This document shows positions 41,107-50,534 of a DNA stretch of 64,000 bases, one piece after another. The DNA lies in the NCBI RefSeq assembly GCF_014235845.1, contig NZ_JACJUQ010000001.1:434001-498000 (forward strand), read 5' to 3'. This DNA comes from Pontivivens nitratireducens. Lineage in GTDB: Bacteria > Pseudomonadota > Alphaproteobacteria > Rhodobacterales > Rhodobacteraceae. The stretch's first letter is position 1; each line of letters starts with the position of its first letter. The notes below the pieces were generated by a model that did no database searches, had not been told where the DNA came from, and was given only the letters and a program-made list of their open reading frames with translations. Made by a program: the position numbers and the translations under genes.

Positions 41107-41928
41107 ATGACCGCTCAGCTCGAATCCGCCATCGACGCCGCATGGGAAAACCGCGCCGACATCTCCACCACCACAACGGGTGAGGTGCGTGACGCGGTGG
41201 AGGAGACTCTGGTCGCCCTCGACACCGGAGCATTGCGTGTGGCGGAGCCGCGCGACGGGAACTGGCATGTGAACCAATGGGCGAAAAAGGCGGTCCTGCT
41301 GTCCTTCCGCCTCAACGACATGGAAACCATTCCGGGTGGCAATGGCGGTGCGACATGGTGGGACAAGGTTCCGTCCAAGTTTCAGGGCTGGGGTGACAAC
41401 CAGTGGCGCGAGGCAGGCTTTCGCGCGGTTCCCGGCTCCATCGTGCGCCGCTCCGCCTATATCGCAAAGGGCGTGGTGCTGATGCCGTCTTTCGTGAACC
41501 TCGGGGCTTATGTGGATGAAGGCGCGATGGTTGATGGCTGGGCCACGGTTGGATCGTGCGCACAGATCGGCAAGAACGTGCACCTGTCCGGCGGTGTCGG
41601 CATCGGCGGCGTGTTGGAGCCGATGCAGGCGAATCCCACGATCATTGAGGACAACTGCTTTATCGGTGCCCGCTCCGAGGTGGTCGAGGGCTGCATCGTG
41701 CGCGAAGGATCGGTTCTGGGCATGGGCGTCTATATCGGCCAGTCCACCAAGATCGTGGACCGGGAGAGCGGCGAAGTCTTCTACGGTGAGGTTCCGCCCT
41801 ATTCCGTTGTCGTCGCGGGCTCCATGCCATCGAGCAACGGTGTGCATCTGTACTGCGCCGTGATCGTCAAGCGGGTGGACGAGAAGACCCGGTCCAAAAC
41901 CTCCGTCAACGAATTGCTGCGCGACTGA
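41107..41928 (+). CDS. dapD: 2,3,4,5-tetrahydropyridine-2,6-dicarboxylate N-succinyltransferase
   Basis: A 273-residue enzyme of usual length. It has an N-terminal helical domain, then [20 protein letters not shown], and the left-handed beta-helix hexapeptides ([35 protein letters not shown]). The active-site segment [20 protein letters not shown] is present. It makes the succinylated intermediate of diaminopimelate and lysine synthesis. dapE lies 2.7 kb downstream on the same strand. Confidence 0.96.
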   Translation: MTAQLESAIDAAWENRADISTTTTGEVRDAVEETLVALDTGALRVAEPRDGNWHVNQWAKKAVLLSFRLNDMETIPGGNGGATWWDKVPSKFQGWGDNQWREAGFRAVPGSIVRRSAYIAKGVVLMPSFVNLGAYVDEGAMVDGWATVGSCAQIGKNVHLSGGVGIGGVLEPMQANPTIIEDNCFIGARSEVVEGCIVREGSVLGMGVYIGQSTKIVDRESGEVFYGEVPPYSVVVAGSMPSSNGVHLYCAVIVKRVDEKTRSKTSVNELLRD

Positions 41929-41931
41929 GGC

Positions 41932-41950
41932 GCCTCCGGCGGGGATATTT
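41932..41950. repeat. Short intergenic repeat, copy 1 (19 bp)
   Basis: GCCTCCGGCGGGGATATTT, identical to 62236-62254. Both copies lie directly after a stop codon (dapD and a PaaI thioesterase). It is short, GC-rich in the first 13 bases and has no long inverted arms, so it is not a simple hairpin terminator. Confidence 0.75.
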
Positions 41951-41962
41951 GGGGACAGAAGA

Positions 41963-42286
41963 ATGGCTAAGAAAGAAAGCCGCCAGCAGGTCTATACCTT
42001 GCTGGTGGAAATCGGACGCTCGCCCGAGGACGACTTGCCCAAGAAGGCAACGGGCGGCGCGATGATGCTGTATTCGTCCGGCGTGGATGAGGCCGAGGCC
42101 GTGCGCGAAGCGGTCGCTCTGCTGAAACAGGCGGGCCTGTCGCCGCTGGACGTGACCGGCTATGGCACACCAGAGGAGCGGGAGGCCGAGGGCCATGAGA
42201 TCGACGCGGAGGAACGCGCGTTGATGGACCGGGCTCTGGCGGAGAACGCGGTCGTCATCGCGCAGATGACACCCTATTACGACTGA
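41963..42286 (+). CDS. conserved hypothetical protein (107 aa) next to dapD
   Basis: A 107-residue acidic protein with QVYTLLVEIGRSPEDDLPKK, EAEAVREAVALLKQAGLSPL and VTGYGTPEEREAEGHEID. It looks like a small soluble alpha-beta protein with no membrane span or metal motif. It sits between dapD and an aldo/keto reductase gene; the link to lysine synthesis is by position only. Confidence 0.72.
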   Translation: MAKKESRQQVYTLLVEIGRSPEDDLPKKATGGAMMLYSSGVDEAEAVREAVALLKQAGLSPLDVTGYGTPEEREAEGHEIDAEERALMDRALAENAVVIAQMTPYYD

Positions 42287-42359
42287 TCGTCTTGCCCACC
42301 GGCTTTGACCCCGTTGGGGGTGGCGCTATGTGCCGCCCGGACAGAACAAGGACATTCCC

Positions 42360-43406
42360 ATGAAACGAAATCGCCTCGGCACGTCGGATCTCGACGTCAG
42401 TGAAATTTGTCTCGGCTCCATGACATGGGGCAGCCAGAACGACGAGGCGCAGGGCCACGCCCAGATCGACCGCGCCTTGGAGCGGGGCGTCAACTTCATC
42501 GATACGGCGGAGATGTATCCCACAACGCCGGTCAAGGCGGAAACCTGCGGCCAGACCGAGCGTATCATCGGATCATGGCTGAAGAAGACCGCACGCCGTG
42601 ACGAGGTGATCGTCGCCACGAAAATCGTCGGTGCCGGATTTGCCCATCTGCGCGACAGGGCGCCGATCACCCCCGCATCGCTGACCGATGCCATCGAGGG
42701 CTCGCGGAGCCGGTTGAACGTGGACACGATCGATTTGTATCAGACGCATTGGCCGAACCGGGGGCATTTCCATTTCCGCAAGCAATGGGCCTATGACCCC
42801 TCGGATCAGGACCGTCAGGACGTGGACGACGATCTGCGCCGGATGCTGGAGGCGTTGAGCGAACAGGTGGAGCAGGGTCGTATCCGCTGGATCGGCGTGT
42901 CCAACGACACCACGTGGGGCATCGCGAGAATGTTGCGGATCGCGCGCGAAGAGGGCTTCCCGCGTGTCGTGAGCGTTCAGAACGAATATTCCCTGATGTA
43001 CCGCCACCATGATCTGGATATGGCGGAACTGTCGCATCACGAACAGGTGGGTCTGCTGGCATATTCGCCGCTTGCCTGCGGTTTGCTGAGCGGGAAATAT
43101 TCCGACGATGTCATTCCGAAGGGATCCCGGCGCGATGTCTCGGCCGAGGGGTTGGGCGGGCGCATGAATGACCACACGCTCGACGCGGCGGATGATTACG
43201 TGGCGCTTGCCAGATCGCACGATCTGGACCCGGTGCAGATGGCGCTGGCGTTCTGCATCTCTCGTCCGTTCATGGCCTCGACGATCATCGGCGCGACGTC
43301 GCTGGCACAACTGGATATCGCGCTGGACGCGGTCAATCTGACGTTGAGCGATGCGGTGCTGGACGGGATTGCGACGTTGCATCGAAAGTGGCCTGTTCCC
43401 TACTGA
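42360..43406 (+). CDS. aldo/keto reductase
   Basis: A 348-residue TIM-barrel oxidoreductase of the Tas/YajO-like subgroup. Visible motifs are LGTSDLDVSEICLGSMTWG, NFIDTAEMYPTTP (catalytic D and Y), VIVATKI (K) and LYQTHWPNRG (H). It uses NADPH to reduce carbonyls; the substrate is unknown. The start is the ATG before KRNRLG, with AAGG ahead; a longer version would lack a site. Confidence 0.88.
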   Translation: MKRNRLGTSDLDVSEICLGSMTWGSQNDEAQGHAQIDRALERGVNFIDTAEMYPTTPVKAETCGQTERIIGSWLKKTARRDEVIVATKIVGAGFAHLRDRAPITPASLTDAIEGSRSRLNVDTIDLYQTHWPNRGHFHFRKQWAYDPSDQDRQDVDDDLRRMLEALSEQVEQGRIRWIGVSNDTTWGIARMLRIAREEGFPRVVSVQNEYSLMYRHHDLDMAELSHHEQVGLLAYSPLACGLLSGKYSDDVIPKGSRRDVSAEGLGGRMNDHTLDAADDYVALARSHDLDPVQMALAFCISRPFMASTIIGATSLAQLDIALDAVNLTLSDAVLDGIATLHRKWPVPY

Positions 43407-43499
43407 GCCCTTGCTGACCGCCCGTATTTGCCTGCGACCGAGGCTTGCCCGCGCGCGGCGTGGGGCATAGGTCTGGGGCAGGTTTACGGGGAGTACGAC

Positions 43500-44159
43500 A
43501 TGCAGGCCATCTTTCTCGACCTTGACGGCACATTGGCCGATCCCTCCGATGGGTGGTTCCCTGCGCTGGGGCTGGCGCTGAAATCACAAGGTGTCGATGC
43601 GCCGTCGCGGGCCGAACTGGGCTGGACCATCGGCCTGCCGATCTTCGAGGTTCTCGAAGTGTTGCTGGGACCGGGCGCGGATATCGGGGACGCGGTGACG
43701 GATTTCTACGCCGCCTATATGGTGGGCGGGGTCAGCGACGTTCTGTTGCAGGACGACGTGGGAGAGATGATTGACCTGTTCCGCGATCTGGAGGTGGCGA
43801 TCTACATCACCTCCGTCCTGCCCACGCCGGTGGCGGAACGGCAGGCGGAGGCGCTCGGCCTCGACGTGCATGTGGATCGCATCTTCGGCTCCGAAATCAG
43901 CGGTGAGAATTCCGACAAGACCTCGCTCTACGCCTTCGCGTTGAACGAAACCGGGCATGATCCTGCGCGCTGCATCGTGCTGGGCGACCGTCGGCACGAT
44001 ATCGACGGGGCGCGCAACAACGACATTCCCACCATCGGCGCGCTGTGGGGATTCGCGGAGCCGGAGGAGCTGCACATGGCCGAGGCGGACGGACTGGCCG
44101 GATCGCCCGAGGATGTGGTGGAAATCGCGGCGGACCTGATGGGATTGGAACTGGAATGA
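43500..44159 (+). CDS. HAD family hydrolase (phosphoglycolate phosphatase-like)
   Basis: A 219-residue HAD phosphatase. Motif I is FLDLDGTLADP (nucleophile D at about 7), motif II is YITSVLP, then a lysine in the SDKTSLYAF region (motif III) and GDRRHDIDGARN (motif IV). A helical cap follows motif I, as in the phosphoglycolate phosphatase group. The substrate is not determined. The stop overlaps the next start (ATGA). Confidence 0.85.
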   Translation: MQAIFLDLDGTLADPSDGWFPALGLALKSQGVDAPSRAELGWTIGLPIFEVLEVLLGPGADIGDAVTDFYAAYMVGGVSDVLLQDDVGEMIDLFRDLEVAIYITSVLPTPVAERQAEALGLDVHVDRIFGSEISGENSDKTSLYAFALNETGHDPARCIVLGDRRHDIDGARNNDIPTIGALWGFAEPEELHMAEADGLAGSPEDVVEIAADLMGLELE

Positions 44160-44614
44160 TACGCAAGACACTTTGCGCGGCATTGCTCGCGCTGGCCCCC
44201 GTGACCGTCGCCCATGCGCAGGACGGCATCGACCAACGCATCGTGGGGGAGTTCACGCCCAGCCGCGACATGACCAGCGCGGCACTGGGGGCGACGGCGG
44301 CGTTCTGGGCCGCGCTCGACCGGGGCGATCTGGCGATTGCCTACGGACTGGCCACACCCGCGCTGCGCCGGGCCGTGACGATGGAACAATTTGCCGCTGC
44401 CGTCGGCCCCACCGCTGATTTCGGCGCGCCGCGCCGCGTGCTGCGTCTGACCTGGTATCATGAGCAGCCGGACTATCCCGGCACCGTCCTGGCTGTCGAT
44501 TGGCAGGTCAGCGAGGGTGAAACGCTGCTCGGTGGCGGGTATCTGATCTGGCAATTGCAGGCGGACGGCACGTTTGGCCTGCTGCGCCTCGACACGACGG
44601 ATTTGCGCGAATGA
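44156..44614 (+). CDS. DUF4019-like exported protein
   Basis: A 152-residue protein with a signal peptide (about 1-22, [17 protein letters not shown]). The mature part has [20 protein letters not shown], then [12 protein letters not shown] and a beta-rich end. This matches small periplasmic proteins of DUF4019 type, whose role is unknown. It overlaps the HAD gene and dapE by 4 bp each, so it belongs to this operon. Confidence 0.7.
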   Translation: MIRKTLCAALLALAPVTVAHAQDGIDQRIVGEFTPSRDMTSAALGATAAFWAALDRGDLAIAYGLATPALRRAVTMEQFAAAVGPTADFGAPRRVLRLTWYHEQPDYPGTVLAVDWQVSEGETLLGGGYLIWQLQADGTFGLLRLDTTDLRE

Positions 44615-45759
44615 GCGTCGATCCCGTCGCCCTGACGCAACAACTGATCCGCTGCCCCTCGGTCACGCCCGAGGAAGGCGGCGCCATAGAAGTCATGGAC
44701 CAATTGTTGAGCGAGGCAGGCTTTGCAACGCAGCGTTGCGATCGCAACGGCATCGCCAACCTCTTCGCCCGCTGGGGCGAGAGGCGCAACGGGCGGACCT
44801 TCGGCTTCAACGGTCACACGGATGTGGTGCCGGTGGGCAATCCGGACGACTGGACCTATCCGCCGTTTTCCGCCCGGATCGAGGATGGCATCCTGTACGG
44901 GCGCGGTGCCTGCGACATGAAATCAGGCGTCGCGGCCTTTGCCGCCGCTGCCATCGACTTCGTGCGCGACACTCCGCCCGATGGTTCCATCGTCCTCGCC
45001 ATCACCGGGGATGAGGAAGGCGACGGCGTGGATGGTACGGCTGCCATCCTCGACTGGATGCAGGATAACGGTGAGACGATGGATCACTGTCTGGTGGGGG
45101 AGCCGACATGCCCTGAACAGATGGGCGAGATGATGAAGATCGGGCGGCGCGGCTCGATGTCCGCATGGATCACCGCGCGCGGCCGTCAGGGTCATTCGGC
45201 CTATCCGCACCGGGCGCTGAATCCGCTGCCGCCGCTGGTCAGATATCTCGACCGTCTGGCGAGCCGTGAACTGGACACCGGGACCGATCATTTCGACCCC
45301 TCGACGCTGGCCATCGTGACGGTGGATACCGGCAATCCGGCAAATAACGTGATCCCGGCGCAGGCGACGGCCTGCGTGAACATCCGCTTCAACGATGCGC
45401 ATCACAGCCGCGATCTGAGCGCGTGGTTGCAGGAGGAGGCGCAGCGGATCGAGGCGGATACCGGCATCACCCTCGACCTGCGGATCAAGGTGTCGGGCGA
45501 GAGTTTCGTAACCCCCCCCGGCGAATTATCCGACCTGATCGGTCAAGCGGTCACGGCGCAGACGGGCCTCAACCCGGTGCTGTCCACCAGCGGCGGCACC
45601 TCGGATGCGCGCTTCGTCAGGGGCCATTGCCCTGTCGTCGAATTCGGGCTGGTGGGACAGTCCATGCATCAGGTGGATGAACATGTGCGTGTCGAACACA
45701 TCGTGCAGCTCAAGACGATTTATGGCCGCATCCTGCGCGGGTATTTTGACCGCGGGTGA
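44611..45759 (+). CDS. dapE: succinyl-diaminopimelate desuccinylase
   Basis: A 382-residue M20-type metallopeptidase. Metal ligands and active-site regions are [12 protein letters not shown] (H68-like), [14 protein letters not shown] (D), [13 protein letters not shown] (E) and the C-terminal [17 protein letters not shown] (H). Residues 180-290 form the dimerisation insert. It removes succinate to give LL-diaminopimelate for cell wall and lysine. Normal length and order; it completes the pathway with dapD upstream. Confidence 0.96.
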   Translation: MSVDPVALTQQLIRCPSVTPEEGGAIEVMDQLLSEAGFATQRCDRNGIANLFARWGERRNGRTFGFNGHTDVVPVGNPDDWTYPPFSARIEDGILYGRGACDMKSGVAAFAAAAIDFVRDTPPDGSIVLAITGDEEGDGVDGTAAILDWMQDNGETMDHCLVGEPTCPEQMGEMMKIGRRGSMSAWITARGRQGHSAYPHRALNPLPPLVRYLDRLASRELDTGTDHFDPSTLAIVTVDTGNPANNVIPAQATACVNIRFNDAHHSRDLSAWLQEEAQRIEADTGITLDLRIKVSGESFVTPPGELSDLIGQAVTAQTGLNPVLSTSGGTSDARFVRGHCPVVEFGLVGQSMHQVDEHVRVEHIVQLKTIYGRILRGYFDRG

Positions 45760-45856
45760 CCGCGTGTGATTGTACCTGATACGAAAAAGGCGCGGTGGCG
45801 GACTGGACAGAAACGCCGCGCGGCAGTCTGATCCGCTCAGCTATCAGGAGGCCGCC

Positions 45857-47050
45857 ATGACCCTTGCTTTCGGACAACAGATGCTCGCCATTCCCGGCCC
45901 CAGCCCGGCACCGGAGCGTGTTTTGCGGACGATGCATCGCGGCTCCCCCAACATCTATGATGGCGAACTGATCGATATGGTGCCCGGCATTGTCGAGGAT
46001 CTCAAAACAGTGGCCTGCACCCGGCACGACGTCGCGATGTATATCGCGAACGGCCATGGCGGATGGGAGGCGGCGCTGACCAATGTGCTGAGCCGGGGCG
46101 ATCACGTTCTGGTTCTGGCAACGGGCCGGTTCGCGCAGGGCTGGCGCGGCATGGCTCACAGGCTGGGCGTGACCTCTGACATGATCGATTTCGGCACTGA
46201 CGGGCCGATCGATCCTGCACGTGTGGCCGAAGCGTTGCGGGCCGACAATGGCCGTATTAAGGCCGTTCTGTGCGTGCAGACCGACACGGCGACCTCGATC
46301 CGCAACGATATCGAGGCGCTGGGTGCCGCGATCCGTCAGACGGGTCACGATGCGCTGTTCATGGTCGATTGCATCGCCAGTATGGGCTGTGAACCGTTCG
46401 AAATGGATAATTGGAACGTGGATGTCGCAATCACAGGCTCGCAAAAGGGGTTGATGACCCCGGCTGGCATGGCCTTCGTGTTCTTCGGACCGCGCGCCGC
46501 CTATGCCTGGCAGAGCGCGGATTGTCGTACCGGCTATTGGGACTGGTCCCTCCGCGCCACGCCGGAGGTATTCTATAACAGATTTTGCGGCACCGCCCCG
46601 ACCCATCATCTGTACGGCCTGCGTGAGGCATTGACCATGCTGGTGCATGAGGAAGGCGTCAGGGCCGCATGGGCGCGCCACCGGGTTCTGGCGCGCGCGG
46701 TCTGGGCGGCAGGGGACAAATGGGCCGAGGGTGGCGTCGTTCGCCCGAACGTTCGGGATGAGGCGAACCGCGCGGTGTCCGTCACGACGTTCCTGATGGA
46801 GGGTCATGATGCCGCCCCCCTGCGCGATTGGTGTGAGAAGAAGGCCGGCGTCACGCTGGGCATCGGATTGGGTCTCGACATGACGCAGACGCGCGGTGCC
46901 GGGCTGTTTCGCATCGGCCATATGGGCCACCTGAACGCGCATTCCCTGCTGGGAACCCTCGCCTGTATCGAGGCGGGGATGAAGGCGCTCGACATCCCCC
47001 ACGGCGACGGCATCACCGCCGCGCTCAATGTGATCGCGCAGGCGGCCTGA
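45857..47050 (+). CDS. class V aminotransferase (alanine/serine-glyoxylate type)
   Basis: A 397-residue fold-type I enzyme. AIPGPSPAPERVLRTMHRGSP at the start and VDCIASMGCEPFEMD with the PLP lysine K197 in ITGSQKGLMTPAG mark the serine/alanine-glyoxylate aminotransferase group. It may work with C1 or photorespiratory-type metabolism in Rhodobacterales, but the partners are not here. The ATG follows an AGGAGG site. Confidence 0.88.
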   Translation: MTLAFGQQMLAIPGPSPAPERVLRTMHRGSPNIYDGELIDMVPGIVEDLKTVACTRHDVAMYIANGHGGWEAALTNVLSRGDHVLVLATGRFAQGWRGMAHRLGVTSDMIDFGTDGPIDPARVAEALRADNGRIKAVLCVQTDTATSIRNDIEALGAAIRQTGHDALFMVDCIASMGCEPFEMDNWNVDVAITGSQKGLMTPAGMAFVFFGPRAAYAWQSADCRTGYWDWSLRATPEVFYNRFCGTAPTHHLYGLREALTMLVHEEGVRAAWARHRVLARAVWAAGDKWAEGGVVRPNVRDEANRAVSVTTFLMEGHDAAPLRDWCEKKAGVTLGIGLGLDMTQTRGAGLFRIGHMGHLNAHSLLGTLACIEAGMKALDIPHGDGITAALNVIAQAA

Positions 47051-47052
47051 CC

Positions 47053-48852
47053 TCAGTCTTCAAGCGGATTCAGGGTGACATCCCAGTCATGCCAGCCCTC
47101 GGCCGTGACACCCGCGCTGACCAGTTGGTGCGGCAGAACGTCCTGCGAAGGGCGCCCCGCACCGGTTCGATATGTCGCGCGGACCGTACTGGATGGGCTC
47201 AGCTGCCACGAGGGTGGCGGCACCTCTATTCCGTCAGGGCTGGCGCTGATCCAGCGGGTTACCAGATCGCTCATCGTGCCGATCCCGTCATGCAGAATGC
47301 GCAAATCGCTCAATCCGGGGAAGTTTCCGCCGCCAGACACCCGGTAGCTGCTTGTGATGACAGCGAAGCGTTGCGCAGGATCCAGCGGTGCGCCACCGTG
47401 ACGGATATCGACGATGCGGCGCGCGGACGGGTCGATCAGCGCACCGGAGACGCAAAAACGCGGCGGTTGCGTCGGGTCTATCCGGTATGTCAGCCCCAGC
47501 GCCGCATCGAAATTATAGCCCGGCATTTCAGGATTTATCAGCGGTTGCGTCGGCTGGTCGGAATGCAGATGCCCCAGATGCAGGCTCGCCATTTCCAGCC
47601 AATCAATCATCTGCGCCCCTGTCGCCTCAACCGCGATGATCCGGTTGGCGAACGGGCACAGATCGGAAATCGCGCTGTGATACAGGGTTCCCGCAGGCAG
47701 AGAGGTATAGGCCTCGGGCCCGGAACGCCCCCCCGTGCGATAGGGGGAAGATACCGCCAGCAGAGGCAATTCCGTGTCGAGCGCGCGTCGTCCGGCATCC
47801 AGATAGGCCGCCTGTACCGCGCGAACCGCCCGACTGTCCGCCACTGCGGCAAAGACCGTGCACAACGGATATGGCGTCCTGCCGATCGGCTCGGCCAGCC
47901 GCGCCCGCGTGCGCGCAACATGCGGGGCTGCGATCGCGGTGATGGCAGGATCGCGCTGAGGAGCCGCCCTGCGAAAGCTGGCCCGATGCGCGCAGACCGA
48001 CCAGCACTTGCCATCGTGGGCCAGGCTGAGATCCAGCACCCCGATCCGCTGCCCCGAGGATCCGGCCATGATCGCCGGAGTCCCGTTCAGCGTGCCGGCT
48101 ATCGGATCTATTCCATCCGCAGGGGGAAAGTCGGGGCCGGGAAAAACACGATGCTGATGGCCGCACAGAACCACGTCCACACCGTCCAGATTGGCGATGG
48201 GCAGGGCGGCCTGCTCATCCAGATCGGCGTGATCTATCGGCACGATCCCGCTATGCGCCAGCACAACCACGATATCTGCCCCGGCGGCGCGCAGTTCGGG
48301 CAGGACGCCGCGTACAGCGTCCACGCTGTCGCTGACCCGGACGCGGGTGCGCAGATGGTGCCCGTTCCAGCGCATGACACGCGGAGGGACAACGCCGGTG
48401 ATGCCGACGCGCAGGATCGTATCGTTGAAAGGCACCTCCAGAATACGGTATGGATCGAACAGCGGCTGCCCCATCGGGCACAGCAGGTTCGCGCATATCA
48501 TTGGAATGCGCCCCCCCTTCAACACATGTTCCAGTGCATCCAGTCCGAAATCCAGATCGTGATTCCCCAGCGTCTGTGCGTCATAGCCCAGCATGTCGAA
48601 CGCCTGCTGCATGGGGTGGGCAGCATCCGGCTCCAGATCATCCGTCAGTGCGGAGCCTTGAAATGCGTCCCCGATATCGAACAGCAGACTATGCTTAACC
48701 TCGGCCCGGGCCGCGGCGATGGCGGGGGCGAGCGCTGCCAGCCCGGCATTGTCCACCCCATCCGCCAGCAACCGCGACCCGTCGATCGCCATGTGCAGAT
48801 CGGTCGTGCAAATCAGTCGCAAGCTGCCTTGAATCTCAAAATTCCTAGTCAT
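47053..48852 (-). CDS. 5'-nucleotidase/2',3'-cyclic phosphodiesterase family protein
   Basis: A 599-residue protein. The N-terminal metallophosphatase has TTDLHMAID (D..H), DIGDAFQGSALTD, LGNHDLDFGLDAL (NHD motif) and LAHSGI with GHQHRVF. The C-terminal 5'-nucleotidase domain spans about 310-560 with SGGGNFPGLSDL. Family members hydrolyse extracellular nucleotides. No signal peptide is seen at the chosen start, so either it is exported in another way or acts in the cytoplasm. It is convergent with the class V aminotransferase gene. Confidence 0.85.
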   Translation of the reverse strand: MTRNFEIQGSLRLICTTDLHMAIDGSRLLADGVDNAGLAALAPAIAAARAEVKHSLLFDIGDAFQGSALTDDLEPDAAHPMQQAFDMLGYDAQTLGNHDLDFGLDALEHVLKGGRIPMICANLLCPMGQPLFDPYRILEVPFNDTILRVGITGVVPPRVMRWNGHHLRTRVRVSDSVDAVRGVLPELRAAGADIVVVLAHSGIVPIDHADLDEQAALPIANLDGVDVVLCGHQHRVFPGPDFPPADGIDPIAGTLNGTPAIMAGSSGQRIGVLDLSLAHDGKCWSVCAHRASFRRAAPQRDPAITAIAAPHVARTRARLAEPIGRTPYPLCTVFAAVADSRAVRAVQAAYLDAGRRALDTELPLLAVSSPYRTGGRSGPEAYTSLPAGTLYHSAISDLCPFANRIIAVEATGAQMIDWLEMASLHLGHLHSDQPTQPLINPEMPGYNFDAALGLTYRIDPTQPPRFCVSGALIDPSARRIVDIRHGGAPLDPAQRFAVITSSYRVSGGGNFPGLSDLRILHDGIGTMSDLVTRWISASPDGIEVPPPSWQLSPSSTVRATYRTGAGRPSQDVLPHQLVSAGVTAEGWHDWDVTLNPLED

Positions 48853-48907
48853 GACATCTCTTCTTCACGCATACTCATACATGTTTCGGAACTGACTTGG
48901 CCCTCCG

Positions 48908-48930
48908 TCCAGCCTGGTGGTGTGGCTGGA
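48908..48930. promoter_or_regulatory. Inverted repeat in a divergent promoter region
   Basis: TCCAGCC and GGCTGGA are separated by 9 bp and lie between the divergently transcribed nucleotidase-like and esterase genes. It could be an operator or a transcript hairpin. The AT-richer bases to the right (48935-48975) probably hold the esterase promoter. Confidence 0.35.
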
Positions 48931-48979
48931 TCATCGTAAGTAGCTTTGTATACGCAAGCTTTTCTAAAAAGGATCAAAA

Positions 48980-49759
48980 ATGGCCTCCATAGAACTAAAT
49001 CGAATTGTACACCCCGCGCGCGCGAACAGTGGCCAACCACCTCTCGTGATTGCGCACGGTCTGTTCGGCTCTGCCCGCAATTGGGGTGTCATTTCGAAAC
49101 GTCTTTCAGATCTGCGCGACGTGGTAGCCGTCGATTTGCGCAACCATGGCGGTAGCCCACACAGGTCACCACACAACTATGACGAAATAGCGGCGGATCT
49201 GGCGGCCGTGATAAACGATCTGGGGGGGCAGGCGGACCTGTTGGGGCATTCGATGGGGGGCAAGGCCGCGATGATGCTGGCCCTCACCCAACCTGCGAAG
49301 GTGCGAAAGCTGATCGTGGCCGATATCGCGCCCGTCGCGTATGCGCATGACCATACCAACCACATAGAAATCATGCGCAATCTGGACCTGACGGGCATTA
49401 GCCGGCGCTCGGAAGCGGATGCGCGTCTGGCCGCTGTCCTGCCCGACGCCGGTTTGCGGGCGTTCTTTCTGCAAAGCCTCGACCTGTCTGACGGACCATC
49501 GTGGAAGCTCGCCCTGGATATCCTCGAACGGGACATGGACAAGATTATAGGTTGGCCGGACGTAAGCGGGCAGTTCACCGGCCCCGCGCTGTTCGTGGTG
49601 GGCGGGGCCTCGGATTACCTGACCGAAGCGCACCACGCCAAGATCACCTCGCATTTCAGTGAGGCAACGTTCCATACGATTCCGGGGGCTGGGCACTGGT
49701 TGCACGCCGAACAACCCCGTGCCTTCGTTGATGTCATCTCCCAATTCCTTGCGGACTGA
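48980..49759 (+). CDS. alpha/beta hydrolase (YbfF-like esterase)
   Basis: A 259-residue hydrolase. HGLFGSARNWG supplies the oxyanion region, the nucleophile is S in DLLGHSMGGKAAM, VVGGASDYL holds the acid and GAGHWLHAE holds the histidine. It resembles the esterase YbfF. The start is supported by AAAAGGATC upstream. Confidence 0.88.
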   Translation: MASIELNRIVHPARANSGQPPLVIAHGLFGSARNWGVISKRLSDLRDVVAVDLRNHGGSPHRSPHNYDEIAADLAAVINDLGGQADLLGHSMGGKAAMMLALTQPAKVRKLIVADIAPVAYAHDHTNHIEIMRNLDLTGISRRSEADARLAAVLPDAGLRAFFLQSLDLSDGPSWKLALDILERDMDKIIGWPDVSGQFTGPALFVVGGASDYLTEAHHAKITSHFSEATFHTIPGAGHWLHAEQPRAFVDVISQFLAD

Positions 49760-49912
49760 TAAGGGGCAGGGGCAATTCCTGCGTCGGATGCGCTGAGCGA
49801 GCAGGACACGTTCGCGCCAAGCGGCGCTGACAACGTCAGGTCCATATCTGGATCCGCTATGCTGACTGGTCGGACCCGAATGCCGCGCTATCGTTGCGTG
49901 CAGGAGGATAAC

Positions 49913-50401
49913 ATGAGCCGAGCATTCGTGAAGGAGGACGACGGGTTGCGGCCCGAGATCTTGCCAGAGCACCCAATCAGCGCCGCACCCAATCTGGTGA
50001 CGGCGCGCGGTCTGCGCTTGATAGATGCGCGGATCGCGGAATTGCGGGCGCAGATTGCTGCCGGACCGGATGAGGTGCATCTGGCCCGCCATCGCAGGGA
50101 TCTGCGATACTGGGATTCCCGCCATGCCACGGCGCGCCTGACCCACCCGGATACGACGCTGGACACGGTCCAGTTCGCAAGCCGCGTGACCTACGCGACC
50201 GAGGACGGCACCGAACATACGATCAAGCTGACAGGTGAGGATGAGGCGAATCCGACCGATGGCTGCGTCGCCTATACCGCCCCCGTCGCGCGCGCCCTGA
50301 TGGGGCTGGGCGTGGGCGATACCGCTGTCGTGACATTGCGAGGAGAGCCGAACGAGATCGAGGTTATCGCCATCGACCTCACACCGGATGAGGGGTGTTA
50401 G
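49913..50401 (+). CDS. GreA/GreB-family transcription factor-like protein
   Basis: A 162-residue protein. The N-terminal 60 residues hold a helical hairpin (GLRLIDARIAELRAQIAAGP). The C-terminal FKBP-like domain has VTYATEDGTEHTIKLTGEDE and DGCVAYTAPVARALMGLGVGD, typical of GreA/GreB C-terminal domains. It may bind RNA polymerase, but the acidic tip residues of GreA are not clear, so it could instead be a Gre-like competitor such as the Rnk/Gfh group. The start has AGGAGG 7 bp ahead. A terminator follows. Confidence 0.75.
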   Translation: MSRAFVKEDDGLRPEILPEHPISAAPNLVTARGLRLIDARIAELRAQIAAGPDEVHLARHRRDLRYWDSRHATARLTHPDTTLDTVQFASRVTYATEDGTEHTIKLTGEDEANPTDGCVAYTAPVARALMGLGVGDTAVVTLRGEPNEIEVIAIDLTPDEGC

Positions 50402-50480
50402 AACTCCTACGCCTATCCGACGGCGCGGCATGTTTAAGGACGCGGTTCCCGCCAATCTGATCTCTGCATGACCACATGAA

Positions 50481-50516
50481 AGGGGCGGAACCATGCGGTT
50501 CCGCCCCCCTCTGTTT
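50481..50516. terminator. Bidirectional terminator between gre-like gene and fadJ
   Basis: An 11-bp perfect stem GGGGCGGAACC / GGTTCCGCCCC with loop ATGC. Short T-rich tails occur on both strands, and it lies between two convergent genes. Confidence 0.85.
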
Positions 50517-50534
50517 CACTTAAATATGAACGAC

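Noticed and set aside
47089-48939. 616-codon plus-strand frame opposite the nucleotidase-like gene
   Set aside because: Antisense shadow of a motif-rich gene. No ribosome-binding site or domain.
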